From Lycium barbarum (Eukaryota; Streptophyta; Magnoliopsida; Solanales; Solanaceae): a DNA stretch of 64,000 nt. Under the pieces are notes generated by a model that saw only the letters and a list, made by a program, of their open reading frames with translations, ran no database searches and was not told where the DNA came from. A program made the translations under genes and the position numbers. Of this stretch, positions 23,850 through 36,018 are shown in pieces; the first letter of the stretch is position 1, and each line of letters opens with the position of its first letter. The DNA lies in the NCBI RefSeq assembly GCF_019175385.1, contig NC_083345.1, positions 123,073,657 to 123,137,656 on the forward strand, written 5' to 3'.

Positions 23850-24050
23850 CTTACAGGTGTGCCTTTCACAATAGTTGATTCATGATTAAGTAGTACACCT
23901 TCATCATCCTAAACATTTTTGAGTCTAGAAGAATATTGCTGGCTTTGATATCCCTATAGAATATAGGTGGATTAGCTTCTGTATGGAGGTAAACTATGTG
24001 CCCTTTGCTGCACCTAGTGCAATATCCAATCTTGCTCCAAACTTCAAACT
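23850..24050 (-). pseudogene. LRR receptor-like kinase fragment
   Basis: Minus-strand translation gives [11 protein letters not shown], then in a shifted frame [20 protein letters not shown] and ILLDS, then in a third frame [17 protein letters not shown]. These are the catalytic loop and the end of the activation loop of plant LRR receptor kinases, probably of the LRR-VIII type. The HRD histidine is Tyr, and the piece that should carry the DFG motif is deleted. Coding similarity stops at KGTP exactly at a GTAAGT word, which looks like a kept splice donor. It is a dead fragment of an intron-containing gene, not a processed copy. The rest of the kinase is not visible nearby. Confidence 0.75.
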
Positions 24051-24554
24051 TTCTTTACATTTAACTGTAAAAAAAAAAAATGGGATTAAGAGCCTAGTAA
24101 AGATATCAAATGTTATTTTGTAAAAGCAAAACTTGAAGTTTAATTTTTAACTAGTTTTGGACACGTGAGTCCCATGCAAGCATTATATATGGTATGAGTT
24201 ATACTAAAATTGTATTGTAATGAATATCACCGACTATTCAACGGAAAATTACAGTTTGAAATAGATGAACAATCAGCCTATTCAAATGACTTGTTTGTTG
24301 GATGTCAAACGATTATATATTCTCTGGACCTGCAACACTACTTTCTTTTTCTTGGGCTTTGTTAATTTGGGGTCACAAACCTCTACTTTATTTTATTAAA
24401 AAATCGTTTGCATGTTAGTATCAATTAGGAGGTGTAATTAATTAAGTTTAACTTTATTTATGTCTAAGTTATACATAATCTCTCTTCGTTAAATGTTTAA
24501 TCTATTTATGTGTCATCTCAATTAATGACAAAATTCTATTAAGGATAAAAAGAG
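24051..24554. other. AT-rich non-coding stretch
   Basis: Nothing recognisable lies between the kinase fragment and repeat A copy 2. Confidence 0.6.
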
Positions 24555-25224
24555 AAAAAAATATTTATAATACAACTATTTTTAATAAACACGACAGATA
24601 ATTTGAGACGGGTGGCTCTTTTCATGTTAACTATACGCATGACAGGTAATCATAAAAAATATTTTAAATAAATAAAACATGAATGCTTTTTAGAAGACAA
24701 ATGAAACACTTCCAAAAATTTGTCTTTTGGTAATTAAAAGACAAATGAAATGCTTTCAAACATTTTCTTTTGGTAATTAAAAGGCGAATTAAATACTTTC
24801 TAACAGTTTTTTTTTTTGGCAATGGACGTGCTGGGCCAGGTAACGAATATATCCAGATTAGTTTTTTAAAGAAAATTATACAGAATTTTTAAACTATTTA
24901 GAAAAGTAAAAGTAAATATATTTGTATGTCGGTTTGGTTCATTTAATTTTTCCCACTCAATACCAAACAAAAATCAATCGGGTGCTGCAAATAGCCAAAT
25001 CGAATTCGCTGTAATTCTACTTTCAGTGATTTCCAATGTCTTTTTCTGACGGTAAAAATTGACCGTTTATATATCAAATCATCAAATATATATAACTTAA
25101 CCATAATAAATTGATAATAGTGCAGTGCACACCTATGATATGGTAAGCTTTGGCCTATAAATTGCTCTTCCATCTGGCGGTGGGGATCTTTTATGTGGTA
25201 CTAGTCTGTATATATGTTCATATG
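24555..25224. repeat. dispersed repeat A, copy 2
   Basis: This is the direct repeat of 19882-20599, about 4.67 kb away. It keeps the minus-strand frame MEEQFIGQSLPYHRCALHYY (ATG near 25173). It diverges from copy 1 by substitutions, small indels and one missing 44-bp unit. Just beyond its right end sequence similarity stops abruptly. Confidence 0.8.
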
Positions 25225-25637
25225 TGCCTGAGCTATGACCTTTGAATCTCTTCTCATTATGGGCATGCACTTGGAAAGTTCCATAATGAGAAAAGAGAAA
25301 ATACATCATTTTCCCGTCAAATTTGACTGCACAATTCACTTTAGCAATTAAACATAACTTGTAATTATATACTCTCTCTAATCTAGTCTGAAGTGAAATT
25401 AATACCACCCTTAACGGATGACGTGGCAAGAAAGTGAGGTCAATTTCTAAAAAGCGCGTGGAAGTAAAAAAATAACACAAAAAAAGATCCCAAATATACA
25501 TTTGGCATGTTCTAATTAGATGACAATTTATTTAAATTAATTATACCTTTTTAAATATTTTTTTTCTTTTCCATTTCTTCTTCTTTCTTGTTGTTATCTT
25601 TTTTATTTTTACATAATTTCCACCTCCCTTTTCTTCT
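25225..25637. other. non-coding stretch
   Basis: No gene is seen. Bases 25540-25625 are pyrimidine-rich on the plus strand and lie directly downstream of the minus-strand gene at 25638, so they may be its 3' UTR. Confidence 0.5.
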
Positions 25638-25929
25638 TCACAGATTCCCCAAATCAAGAAATCTCGACAGACTCCTAATAGAAGTATTATTAGAAAGTGA
25701 GGAATCTACAGAAACATGAGATATAAAAATCTTGGAAGGCAAATTATGTTTAAGAATTTCAGGAAGAACATCAGGTGAAGAAGAAAGTGATTCTTGATTT
25801 GCAGAATTGGGAGGAGAAGAATTAGAAGTTGGTTTGATTTTTTTGGGCTAAACGGGTAACGGCGTGTTTGGATTCTTCAAAGAAAAATGCTCCTTCTTTT
25901 CCTGCTAATCTACCTGCTAAGAAACTCAT
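25638..25929 (-). pseudogene. small plant gene starting MSFLAGRLAGK, one frameshift
   Basis: An ATG at 25929-25927 opens MSFLAGRLAGKEGAFFFEES, followed by KHAVTRLAQK. In that frame a stop comes soon after. One base earlier in an A7 run (about 25830) the text continues as PTSNSSPPNSANQESLSSSP, then LPEILKHNLPSKIF and RSLSRFLDLGNL, ending at a TGA (25640-25638). Together this is a protein of about 96 residues. The N-terminus strongly resembles a short uncharacterised plant protein family I cannot name. The single extra A in a homopolymer could be a genuine mutation or a base-calling error, so the locus may be an intact gene. It has no introns. Confidence 0.6.
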
Positions 25930-28900
25930 TTTTTTTTATTTTGAGGGGTTTGTGGAATTGGGTTTTGATTTCGTTGAATTTGGTACGGGAAATTTGAATC
26001 AATGGCAGTTATATATATGCTGTGATATAACGGGAAACTTAATTATCTTCAAGAAGTGAGAGGAGAAGAGAGGGGCGAGGGGTGGCATGAAGGTGGAGAA
26101 GAAGAGGAGGTGGTGCAGGACAAGAGGGTGGGGTGGGGTGGTGTGGGGTTTAGGGTTTATTTAATTAATTTTTAGTTTAATTTTGATGAATTTATTTAAA
26201 AAATAATAATTAAATGACGTGAATCAATTAAAGAGCGAGTGGTGTATCAACACCCAGGTTTCAACTGGTTTGGGCAAAGTAATATTGATTTTAATTCACT
26301 CATAAATTATTTAGGGGACTATATAATTACAGGTTAAGTTTAGTTGTTAAAGTGAGCTGTGCAACCAAGTTTAGAGAAAAATGATGTATTTACTCATGAG
26401 AAAAAGAACCAGAAAAAAAAAACATAAAGTTGGTGTCACTATCAATTTCCTCTGCTTTCTTTTAACATCCACAATAACCTCACAAGATTTCATCTTTTTT
26501 TTGGACCAATCCAAACCCATATCTTCTTGAAATGGGGTGGTCTTTCATTTTTGACCCTTAAATTCTGGTCTTTAATTTTTGTCCTTCCACACTTTTAATG
26601 TAGTTACGATCCATTATTAACCTTATGGTAAGAACGTTCGATAATTTGGTTATTTGTATGAAAATAGAGTTGCCACCTAATTTTTATAGAATTAGAAAAC
26701 CATTTTAAAAGGTATTATAAAACCTTATTTTTAAAAATCAGAGAAAGGGTAAGGGTTCTGATGCTTCCTCGGGGAAGGTATTAAGCACCCCAAGAAATCC
26801 GCAAATGCAGTTACCTGCGGGTTTAAACATTTTTGTTCTAAAAGAACAACGTATGTGCAGGAATAAAATGTATTTTTGTTCTCCTTAATATGTATATATA
26901 CATACTTTATTCTTCCGAAAATTCAATATCTCCTCATAAGGACTTCAATTATTTATCAAATATTTAGTTATTAGGCATTAATTTTTTCCCCTACATTTTA
27001 ATTCATTCTACTATAAAAATGAAGAAAACATAGTAAATTTGTACAGAAAAATCATGGTATAGAGGAGACAAAATGATGATAGGTCCCTTGGGCTAAAGAT
27101 TGTGAGTACCTCACAAAATGATGATAGGTCCCTATAAAAAACATACTTTTTAAAAAAGAATTATTCAAATACTTTTTCTTAAAAAAATTATTTTTTTATT
27201 TCCTTAAAAAATCCTTTTTTTCATTTAAAAAAAAATATTTTCTACGTGGTATGCTGCCACCTGGGCAGCCAGTCAGCATGTCGTTAGGGCTGGGTTATTT
27301 TTGCAAAGTTGGATAATGGTAGGAATAAGGATGAAAAGTTTAAAGTATTAGGGGTAAATTTGACCCTTTTTTCTTTTTAATTCTAGAAAATCTAGTCATA
27401 TTTTGGGTATAGGCAAGAAGGTTGGCATTTTTTTTTTTCCTTTTGTGTAAAGAAGGTGTGAAAGTGAATGGGTTTGTAGTGAGCCGCAGGGTTGGTTTTT
27501 TTTTTTTTTTTAATTTATTACATAGGAGTACGAGCAAGGGGAAATAGGGAAAGAGATTTGAATTCTCTCCAACAAAACAAAAAGAGAATTCAAATAGCCA
27601 ACTAACTGAGATATTAGATTCATACCATAAGGTTGGATTCCTTCGACTCTTAATGAGTATTTTTCGTGGTATTTAAAGGAGATGGCCCTACCCTTTGCAG
27701 GGGACGGTGGAAGTATTTGTGCAAAGATTGCAAGAGGTGTGAATGAAAGAAATTTAAGTGGGGACCATACATGAAAAAGAAATTCTTAGGATTCAAATGT
27801 TCCTAAATGCAGATTTACCTTCCTTTGAATTTCCAATTCAACATCTTTTATATGTGCAAAAACTGTCACTTGTATAAAATTTTATATCTAGAATTAATAA
27901 TTTCTTCCAAAATATATGTACATTCCAAATGAGTACTATACAAATAATGCAATTTAGGAGCAATTACATATATAATCATTAATATTTTCATCTGGAATAT
28001 CATTAAATCAAACATTTCATGAATTTGGTTGGCAATACCAAAACCACCAAGCTGCCATAAAATTCTACGTACACGATGCATGCATTACATTTTACAATAT
28101 ATACGTATTATTAGTATTGAAAGAGACTCATTAGCATTACATACCATGGTGATCGTTGTATATTGTAAAAGTAATACTCCCTCCGCCTATAATAAGTGTC
28201 ATCTTAAAAAAAATATGTATATTAAAAAATTAATAATGTAATATAAAGTTTATTAAATTATCTCTATATAATATAAATATATACTTTTTCCTCTGAGTTG
28301 ATTGGTTCCAAATTCTGTAACTATTAGAACAAATTTTATTCGTGGTGTATGAAATGGCTATTACTAGGACCGACAAGGCCAGAAAAAAGCGAAACAATAA
28401 ATGTATTGTCAGAGGACCCACAGTGGAACTCAAAAGTTAATTAAGTACCAAAACGGAGCTCCGAACTAGGACCAAAAATAAACAATACAAGCATGAGTGT
28501 CAGCTTCAGCTGTAAAATCAAGAACTGAAGTCTGAAGTCTGAAGTGGAAGCCCCCATTTTTAATTCTGAGAAAATCTAGTCCTATATTCCCGGGAGTGGG
28601 CCCTTATATTAACTGAAAGTTGAGCTCATCATTAGCTATAATATAATTAATCATCTTAGATTCTTTTAAAGGTTACACTTAATAATTGTCTTAAATAGCT
28701 GAAGTCATGTATATATTTATGTTTAATCCTCTTGGTGTTTATATACTGCTTTTATGTGATATAAACTTTTTAATTATGCCATAACTGGTTGATTTAATCA
28801 TCACGTAAGAGGTGAATTAATGGCCATTGTTTAATAGTATCTGTTAAGAATGAAATTGATTGAGCGATCATCGTTGATAATCGACCATGCCCCGCTTATT

Positions 28901-29012
28901 CATTTAATAAAAGAGAACACACAAACAATATGAGTCTATAATGCTCATGAAAATACACAATAATCGTGACATGAAACTATGGAGTGACGAATTAGGCAAA
29001 AAGAGGACAAAT
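25930..29012. other. AT-rich non-coding stretch with repeat relics
   Basis: No gene is seen. Bases about 26560-26870 (gagttgccacctaattttta ... ctcggggaaggtattaagca) resemble a stretch frequently found next to LTRs of plant retroelements, probably a decayed LTR-element fragment. At 28174 ctccctccgcctataataag is a Stowaway-type MITE end without a clear partner. Runs of T and A are frequent (27170-27240, 27430-27510). Confidence 0.5.
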
Positions 29013-29401
29013 TTAGAAACACATAGGTAGGATGGTTGTCTGTTCCCCTGAGTGAAATGGCATCCTCCTCCACAACTGGGTTTCTCCAAGCTTCTTAAAG
29101 ATGCTATACACGATGGTCCCTGCCAGTAATGCCAGGCACGAGAAAAACACAAGAGGGCGAAAGGAATCTTCAAACAAAAGTGAGGCAATACTAGCAAATG
29201 ATAGCGAACTAAATAGTTCACCAAGGGGAATGATAACCGGACAGAGCCTGGGAAATTTCACCTTAACGCAGTATAGCACCCAACAAACAACATAAGAACT
29301 TCCTGAAGTATTCACGATTCTAGGGTGTGTTTGAAACGGGTTCTTGTTCTCAGCTTGACACTTCCCAGCAAGGCAAGGACAAGCGCTGAGGATGCCGTCA
29401 T
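29013..29401 (-). pseudogene. small multi-pass membrane protein family, copy A
   Basis: ATG at 29401-29399 gives MTASSALVLALLGSVK, a hydrophobic start. After a frame change near 29360 the text continues AENKNPFQTHPRIVNTSGSS and YVVCWVLYCVKVKFP, then SLSFASIASLLFEDSFRPLV with a third hydrophobic span, and ends FKKLGETQLWRRMPF...LPMCF at 29013. The whole would be about 125 residues with three likely membrane segments. The layout and motifs (FQTHP, VCW, FF/FSSLS.AS, F.DS.RP, F.KL.E) match the copies at 41394, 43075, 44034 and 45738. I do not know the family. One frameshift separates the N-terminus from the rest. A short intron cannot be excluded. Confidence 0.55.
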
Positions 29402-30555
29402 AACTTTTAGACTTATCTCCTTGTATTCAGTTGGTCTTTCAACTCTATATACCCTACACCAAAAGATCACAAATCTTTAGAGAAAATAATGGAAATCTAA
29501 AACTATCGGGGCGAAATAATAAAGCGTCATGCAAAAGATAACAAAACAAATCTTGAACGATAATATTACAAACAAAAATGAAAAGTATAATAAAAGAGTC
29601 ATCAAATTTTATTTCCGCTAAACAAGACTCTTTCAATGACTACATTATTGATACTTTTGTGTTGTGTGTTGTAAAAATGAAAGAAATAAATTATATTATG
29701 TGAGTCACACAGCCAACACTGCTTATTAGATCCTTTTAAATTTTGACAACTGGATTATTAGGTCGCACCCACCGTATGAATTTTGTCAACATGCAGTACC
29801 ATACTTAGATCTTCTTCTTGTGTACCCCAATCTCTCTCACAAATTCATACTAAACATAAAATATAACATGTTCAACAAGCTCAATCCCCAAAACCTAAAT
29901 TCTAAATTTTTCTTTCCTCTCACCGATCTTGATTTTAATTTCTGTAAATTCTTTGAATATCCTATATTTAAACTTACCAAGCAACCACCAAGTCTTTTAC
30001 ATTTTCTCCCACTCTTTTGTAGCGCATTCCCTCGGTGAGCGGTATTAATGGTGACAACAGTGATGAGGTTTTGAAATTATCCTTAGGATTTTTTCTTTTT
30101 CTGTGAGGATGAAGAATTTGCGGAGAAATTGATGGTGGAGGAGAGGATAGAATTATTATTCAGATTATTCTTGTCAAGTCTCTCTTGGAATAACATTGAT
30201 CAGACAGACAGAAAGTGTTTTAGAAGTGAAACACGATTGTGATAACTAAATCATAATAAGGCAAGAAATATAGACATAAGTTAGCGTGAGGAAGAAGGAG
30301 GAGACAGTGTTGATACCTTCGTGAGAGTCTAATTCTCGCCATTTAGAGCTTTAATTTCAGTAACCCGTAAAGGATAATAGCTGTATTTAGGATATTATCA
30401 GGCAAATAAAAGATCTAGCAAGTAAAAATCGGAAGATCAATAATGTGGAAAAGTATAGGAAAATGAAGGTGGTGCCAACCGCGAACTTTGTGTGTTTTAT
30501 TTTTCTTCGTGCTTTAATTTGTGAGTTTCACTAAAGCCAGCAACTGCATATATAC
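29402..30555. other. non-coding stretch upstream of copy A
   Basis: No gene is seen. Around 29600-29660 (gctaaacaagactctttcaa) there is a short resemblance to 53075-53110, suggesting a minor dispersed repeat. Confidence 0.5.
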
Positions 30556-31394
30556 GGGAAAGGATCCCCTCCAGTACCATTCCATCCGGTAATGTTCAAT
30601 ACACAATTAGATTATTACCATGTGTCCTACAGGTCATGAATAGTTGAGATTCATTTGTTATTAAATAACTAAATAGATGGAAAAAGAAAAGAAAAAGGAG
30701 ACGGAATAAGGGCACGGTAGCTAGAAAATTTGCCAGTTATTTAATTTTATTACTCCACTACTTTTATGAAAAAATGTTATCTCAATGAGATTTTTGTGGA
30801 AAACTGAATTACAAATGTCTTGTACTCTCGAATAGTATTTTTATTTTTTGCATTAATACATTAAGAATACTTAATTGTTGCATCCAATTTGTTTTTATCA
30901 TGTGAGTAGATTAACTACTGCACTAATAGATTTAATAGCAATTACGTACAAATAACAAAAGAATTGTATCTACAATAATTTTTAAAAGATATATCATTGA
31001 TACCAAAAACAAATTTTCAAATATATAGCTAGGTGCACTAAAGAAAAAGGTTTTATTTTGTTTTCATTGACTTTAGTAAGATTTCCGTCAAATTTTATAT
31101 CTACTAAAAAATAGAAAACGCTCAATTCAATATGAACTGGACCATAACTCACGAGGAAGAGAACAAGGATATTGGAAAATATTAAAATTTCATTCATATA
31201 TTTAATAAATTAACTTTCTAATGCTAAGTTGCTGCCACTGTTTCCTATTTTTCCTTCGTAATGTTTATTCCATCTGTTTAGTCATTTAATAACAAATGAA
31301 TCTCACCCATTAATTACCTCTAGGACACATGGTAATAATCTAATTGTGTATTGAACATTACCGGATGGCATGGTACTTGAGGGAATCCTTTTCC
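30556..31394. mobile_element. TIR element of about 840 bp, no coding capacity
   Basis: The two arms, 30556-30680 and 31270-31394, are inverted copies of about 125 bp. They begin GGGAAAGGATCCCCTCCAGT on the left, with ccatccggtaatgttcaata inside, and are diverged by point changes. The interior is AT-rich with no transposase. Long terminal inverted repeats fit a Mutator-like or foldback element, but I could not find a matching target duplication. Confidence 0.6.
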
Positions 31395-31430
31395 AAAAAA
31401 GGAAGTGTAGTAGGAAAATTAGGGTTCTAA

Positions 31431-31682
31431 GAGCCTGTTTGGATGGACTTATTTTAAACAGCTTATAAGCTAAAAAAAATAAGTTGGGATAGCCTAACTT
31501 ATTTTTTTGGCTTATAAGTTGCTTTCAACTTATAAGCTGTTTTAGATAAGTTAAGTCAAACGGGCCCAATTATTTGTTTGAGCTTATTTTAAGCACAAAA
31601 TAACTTTAAACTAGCTAGTCAAACACACAAAAAAAACTGAAAACAGCTTATAAGCAACTTATAAGCCAATCCAAACGGGCTT
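31431..31682. mobile_element. Harbinger-type MITE
   Basis: The 252-bp element begins GAGCCTGTTTGGATGG and ends CCAATCCAAACGGGCTT, imperfect inverted ends. It is flanked by TAA on both sides (31428-31430 and 31683-31685). The TAA/TTA duplication and length fit PIF/Harbinger-derived Tourist MITEs. It has no coding capacity. Confidence 0.75.
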
Positions 31683-31685
31683 TAA

Positions 31686-32900
31686 GCCATACTTCTGGCT
31701 GTTGCATGATCAGGAATGGCTCAGCGCCTAAAGCCAAACTTGGCCCTAATTTTTTTTAAAGAATTTATATATATTTTTTATTTGAAGTCTATTTTTCTAG
31801 CTTTTGAGATGAAATAATTATTTTATAATTGATTTCTCCGAATAATTCCTTTTCAGTTGATAGTTAGAATGATGAAACCTGATTCAAGAAATTTGAGACT
31901 AGATTCTAATACGAGTTGTTGCTTCTTTGAAATCTTCTCTCAGAAAATAACGCAACAACAAATAACACACAATATTTTTATCAACTTTCAATAGTACTGT
32001 TTGACTCTCTTTTTCTAGGGAATAACAAAAACTTATATTGAGCAACTGAAATTATGATGGAAGTAAGAAAATATTAAAGGATAAGTAAAAATGTCTTGTT
32101 AAAGTGAAAAGTCTTGAGTCTTGAGCAAATTAAAAGAGAGCGTGTAATAAAGTTGTACTCGTTTTCTAATGGAAAAAAGGTAAAAAATGGAGTAATCTTT
32201 CAATTATCAAATTAAATTTCCATTCATTTGTGCTCATTTCTTATTTAAAAGATATATGTTTTAAAAATAATCTCTTTCTTGATCAGAAAAGTTTTAATAA
32301 AGATTTCAACTAAAACGTTTATCCTATTTTCTTAATTCATAAAAATAAATACATAAATCTTTATTTACAATTTTAATTTGTCAAGTAATATGCTTAGTTA
32401 TGGATATTACTTCATAGGGAGTGTAACCGTAGGATTTTCATAATATGTAAGGTGTACTTTAATTAACTCAAGAAAATTGAAACTATGTCATATTAGAGGA
32501 GTGTTTACTTTAATTAACTCAAAAAAAAAATTAGAGAGAAACAAATATTTGTACATGGCCGTATGGAAGAGAAATCAATTTTAGTCAATCGGTATCATTT
32601 GTACCACATCGGTTGCAGACAGTGAAATATTCGCATTTATAAGGAGAACCTACGGCACACGGTTTGGTTTGCGATTGGCTTTTGCCACCACAAGTGCTTT
32701 TACTACTTCAGAAGACTTCCGAGAAGTTGTGTGACAAGAATTATTAGGATGTGCATGCATAATATAGTCAGAGAAGAAAATATAGCTGTACAATGTTTAG
32801 ATGAGTCAGTCTGCTGTGATGTACCAGTACCAACCAAGAAAAGAACATTATGAAAAGATAGATAATGGGGTACCAACCAAGAACACATATAAAGATACAT
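31686..32900. other. AT-rich non-coding stretch
   Basis: Nothing recognisable is present. The last 100 bases contain two copies of accaaccaagaa, near 32830 and 32873. Confidence 0.6.
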
Positions 32901-33911
32901 AGGACCCTATCCTCCTATATAGGTAAGTAGCTCTATATTTAGGATACCTATCCTATAGATAAGTAGCTCTCTATTAGGTATGATACCTAATATGATAAGT
33001 CCGGTTCATACTTATAACTAATATGTATATATATATATATATATGTTTAAGTATACTTATATATTATAATTTTTTTCTAAGTTTATAAATATATATATAG
33101 TAAGAATATACTTATATATATAGGACCCTATATATATATATATATATGTTTAAGTATACTTATATATTATAATTTTTTTCTAAGTTTATAAATATATATA
33201 TAGTAAGAATATACTTATATATATAGGACCCTATCCTCCTATATAGGTAAGTAGCTCTATATTTAGGATACCTATCCTATAGATAAGTAGCTCTCTATTA
33301 GGTATGATACCTAATATGATAAGTCCGGTTCATACTTATAACTAATATGTATATATATATATATATATGTTTAAGTATACTTATATATTATAATTTTTTT
33401 CTAAGTTTATAAATATATATATAGTAAGAATATACTTATATATATTAATATACTTAGGTTATATAACTTAATATATATAAATATGTTTAAGTTATATATA
33501 ACTTATATATATGTTTGAAACCTCAAATTCGATAGGTCCGGTTCAAACAGTTTAAGTTTCATGTATACTATATATACTTATAACTAATATGTATATATGT
33601 ATATATATGTTTAAGTATACTATATATACTTATAACTTATATATTATAATTTTTTTTTAAGTTTATAAATATATATATAGTAAGAATATACTTATATATA
33701 TATATATTAATATACTTAGGTTATATAACTTAATATATATAAATATGTTTAAGTTATATATAACTTATATATATGTTTGAAACCTCAAATTCGATAGGTC
33801 CGGTTCAAACAGTTTAAGTTTCATGTATACTATATATACTTATAACTAATATGTATATATGTATATATATGTTTAAGTATACTATATATATTATAATTTT
33901 TTTCTAAGTTT

Positions 33912-33946
<35 letters not shown>

Positions 33947-34080
33947 TAAGAATATACTTATATATATATTAATATACTTAGGTTATATAACTTAATATAT
34001 ATAAATCTGTTTAAGTTATATATAACTTATATATATATATGTTTAAGTTGTATGTATACTATATATTATAAGTATATTCT
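32901..34080. repeat. complex AT-rich tandem array
   Basis: At least two nested units are seen. A block with ctatcctcctatataggtaa and aggtatgatacctaatatga occurs at about 32906 and again near 33228 (spacing about 323 bp). A second unit with tacttaggttatataactta occurs at about 33450, 33711 and 33973 (spacing about 261 bp). Each carries gataggtccggttcaaacag or a variant. (TA)n runs and a (GA)n run at 33930-33947 are included. It adjoins the inverted hAT fragment and may be its expanded AT-rich tail. Confidence 0.8.
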
Positions 34081-34590
34081 TAGTATATTTTAGTTATTTT
34101 TTAAGTATATAACTTTCTAGTTTTTAATTTAAGTAGATGTATATCATAAGTATATTCTTGGTATATTTTAGGTATATTCTTAATTTAATATAAGTAAAAA
34201 TATGAACACAAGTAAATAGAAGAAAGCTCAATGAGCCATATATTTTATTCATTCTTGGATAACATTTATTTGCAAGTTGTAGTTTTTTTTTAACTTGCAA
34301 ATAATACATGAGTTGTAAAGAAATAGTAGAATAATAAATTCACCAATTCTCAATCATTTCATTAATTTCCCCCATATCATATTTGGCCATGGAGATATCT
34401 TCAAAGTTTTCCATTTGGTCCGGTCCACTTGCTATCAAATCTTCAATTTCTTCCTCTTCGCCTTCCTCCGCTTTTAAGTTTTGATTGCGTCGCTCCGATC
34501 TAATCCAGTCGCGAATGCACACTAGTACTTGCAAGCTAAAGCCGGATAATGAATGTCTATGATCTCTAATTTGCTGTCTTCCTTAGCTAA
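34081..34590 (-). mobile_element. inverted hAT 3' fragment with transposase C-terminus
   Basis: Read on the minus strand, 34590 to about 34081 matches 38035-38550 of the hAT element: GGAAGACAGCAAATTAG..., the C-terminal coding end, the untranslated tail, and the hairpin-like ttgcaagtt...aacttgcaa block. The coding end (34534-34340) reads VCIRDWIRSERRNQNLKAEE ... EINEMIENW and is open, whereas the same stretch in the full element has two stops. Similarity stops abruptly at about 34590, so the 5' part of the element is missing. Confidence 0.85.
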
Positions 34591-35266
34591 TTAGTAATTG
34601 AAATTTGTTCATTGCTTCCTATTTGTACTTTATTAGATCTTATTTTGCATTTTCCCCCAAAAAAATAAAAATAAAGGGCAGGCAACTAATTCAAAGTACT
34701 ATCTTTGACCTATTAGTTGGAGTTTCATTGCTGGTTAATGGATCGGTGTTGTTCGTTACCCATAAACGTTCTGACATAATAATTATTAGACTTTACTTTC
34801 TCAATTTCTAATGTTGGGTTATTTCAATCGTAACATGTTTTTGCAAGTGGGTAAAACGTAAAGAATATATAAAAATAGTAATATTTAATGAAAAGTGTTA
34901 AGTGAATACGATTAAATAATATTTTTGTACTTATAAAAAAAATCTGTAATTTCAAATAACATTATCTAACATTTGAGAGATTAACAAGAAATAACGTGCG
35001 AGACACGTTCACAAAAACTAGTATATATATACACACACATGTACAATAGAAGACATTTTTAATTAAGGGCTTCAGTTACTCATAAGTCATAACTCATAAC
35101 AATGAATTCCTTGGTGTGGGTGGGTGGGGGGGAGGGGGGGGGTGTGGACGTTAGTTTTCTCCTTCATTTATTCCACAAAAACTTTCAGATTAGCTCTTCA
35201 CATTAGAAAAATACTGGACTCATTTCACATTTAGAGCTGCTTTTTTTTCGAAGTACTATGTATATG
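34591..35266. other. non-coding stretch
   Basis: No gene is seen. Bases 34719-34770 (gtttcattgctggttaatgg) closely resemble 41298-41345 and, inverted, 46440-46490, i.e. the outer ends of the large palindrome. A G-rich run lies at 35114-35150. Confidence 0.5.
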
Positions 35267-36018
35267 TAAACCTGTTAACCGATTTGGTTTAACCGGTTAA
35301 AACCGGTAACCTGACCGGTTAAACCGGAATCGGAACCGGTAGAACCGGTTAACCATTTAAAAATTTACCGGTCCGGTTCCGATATTTTTGAAACCGGAAC
35401 CGGTTAAACCTGTAAAACCGGAACCGGACCGGTTAAATCGGTTTAACCGATGAAATTAAAAAAAAATAGCCGTTGGGCCGCCTGTCCTGTGCGTTAATGG
35501 ACCGTTGGCAACGGTCCATTTGCAAAAATGGTCGTTGCCAAACGGTCATTTTATTAATTTTTGGCCCCCAATTTTTTTTTTTAACACTTTGACCCATCCC
35601 CCACCCCTATATAAACCCTTCTTCATTTTCATTTTAATTCACACCAATTCACTCTTCTTCATCTTTCTCTCAAATCTCAATTATAGTTACTTTGCAATAA
35701 TTAGCCACAAAGTCTTATTATAGTTTCAACTTTCAATTATTAATTTTGCAATTATAATATTGTTGGTGGAGTTGGTGATTTTGCAACAATCCGAAGTAGC
35801 TTTGGTGGATTTGCAATTCTAGCCGCCTACACTTTGTTGGAAATTAATCCGGCAATTTGGTACCTTCGTTCCAACTCTATCTTTATTTTTCGCAATTTAA
35901 TTCTAGCAATTTATTTTTCGCAATTTAATTTACGCAATTTAATTCTAGCAATTTAATTTGTTATAATTTATTTTCTTGTGATTTATTTGATTGTGATTTA
36001 AATTAATTCTATTTAATA

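Noticed and set aside
19882..25224. Repeat A pair as the two LTRs of one retrotransposon
   Set aside because: No TG...CA ends, no primer site, no polypurine tract and no gag-pol between them.
32901..34080. CRISPR-like array
   Set aside because: Units are AT-rich, contiguous and variable in length with no unique spacers; this is plant nuclear DNA.
34340..34534. Independent host gene of 64 codons
   Set aside because: It is the C-terminal end of the hAT transposase, matching 38090-38287 on the opposite strand.
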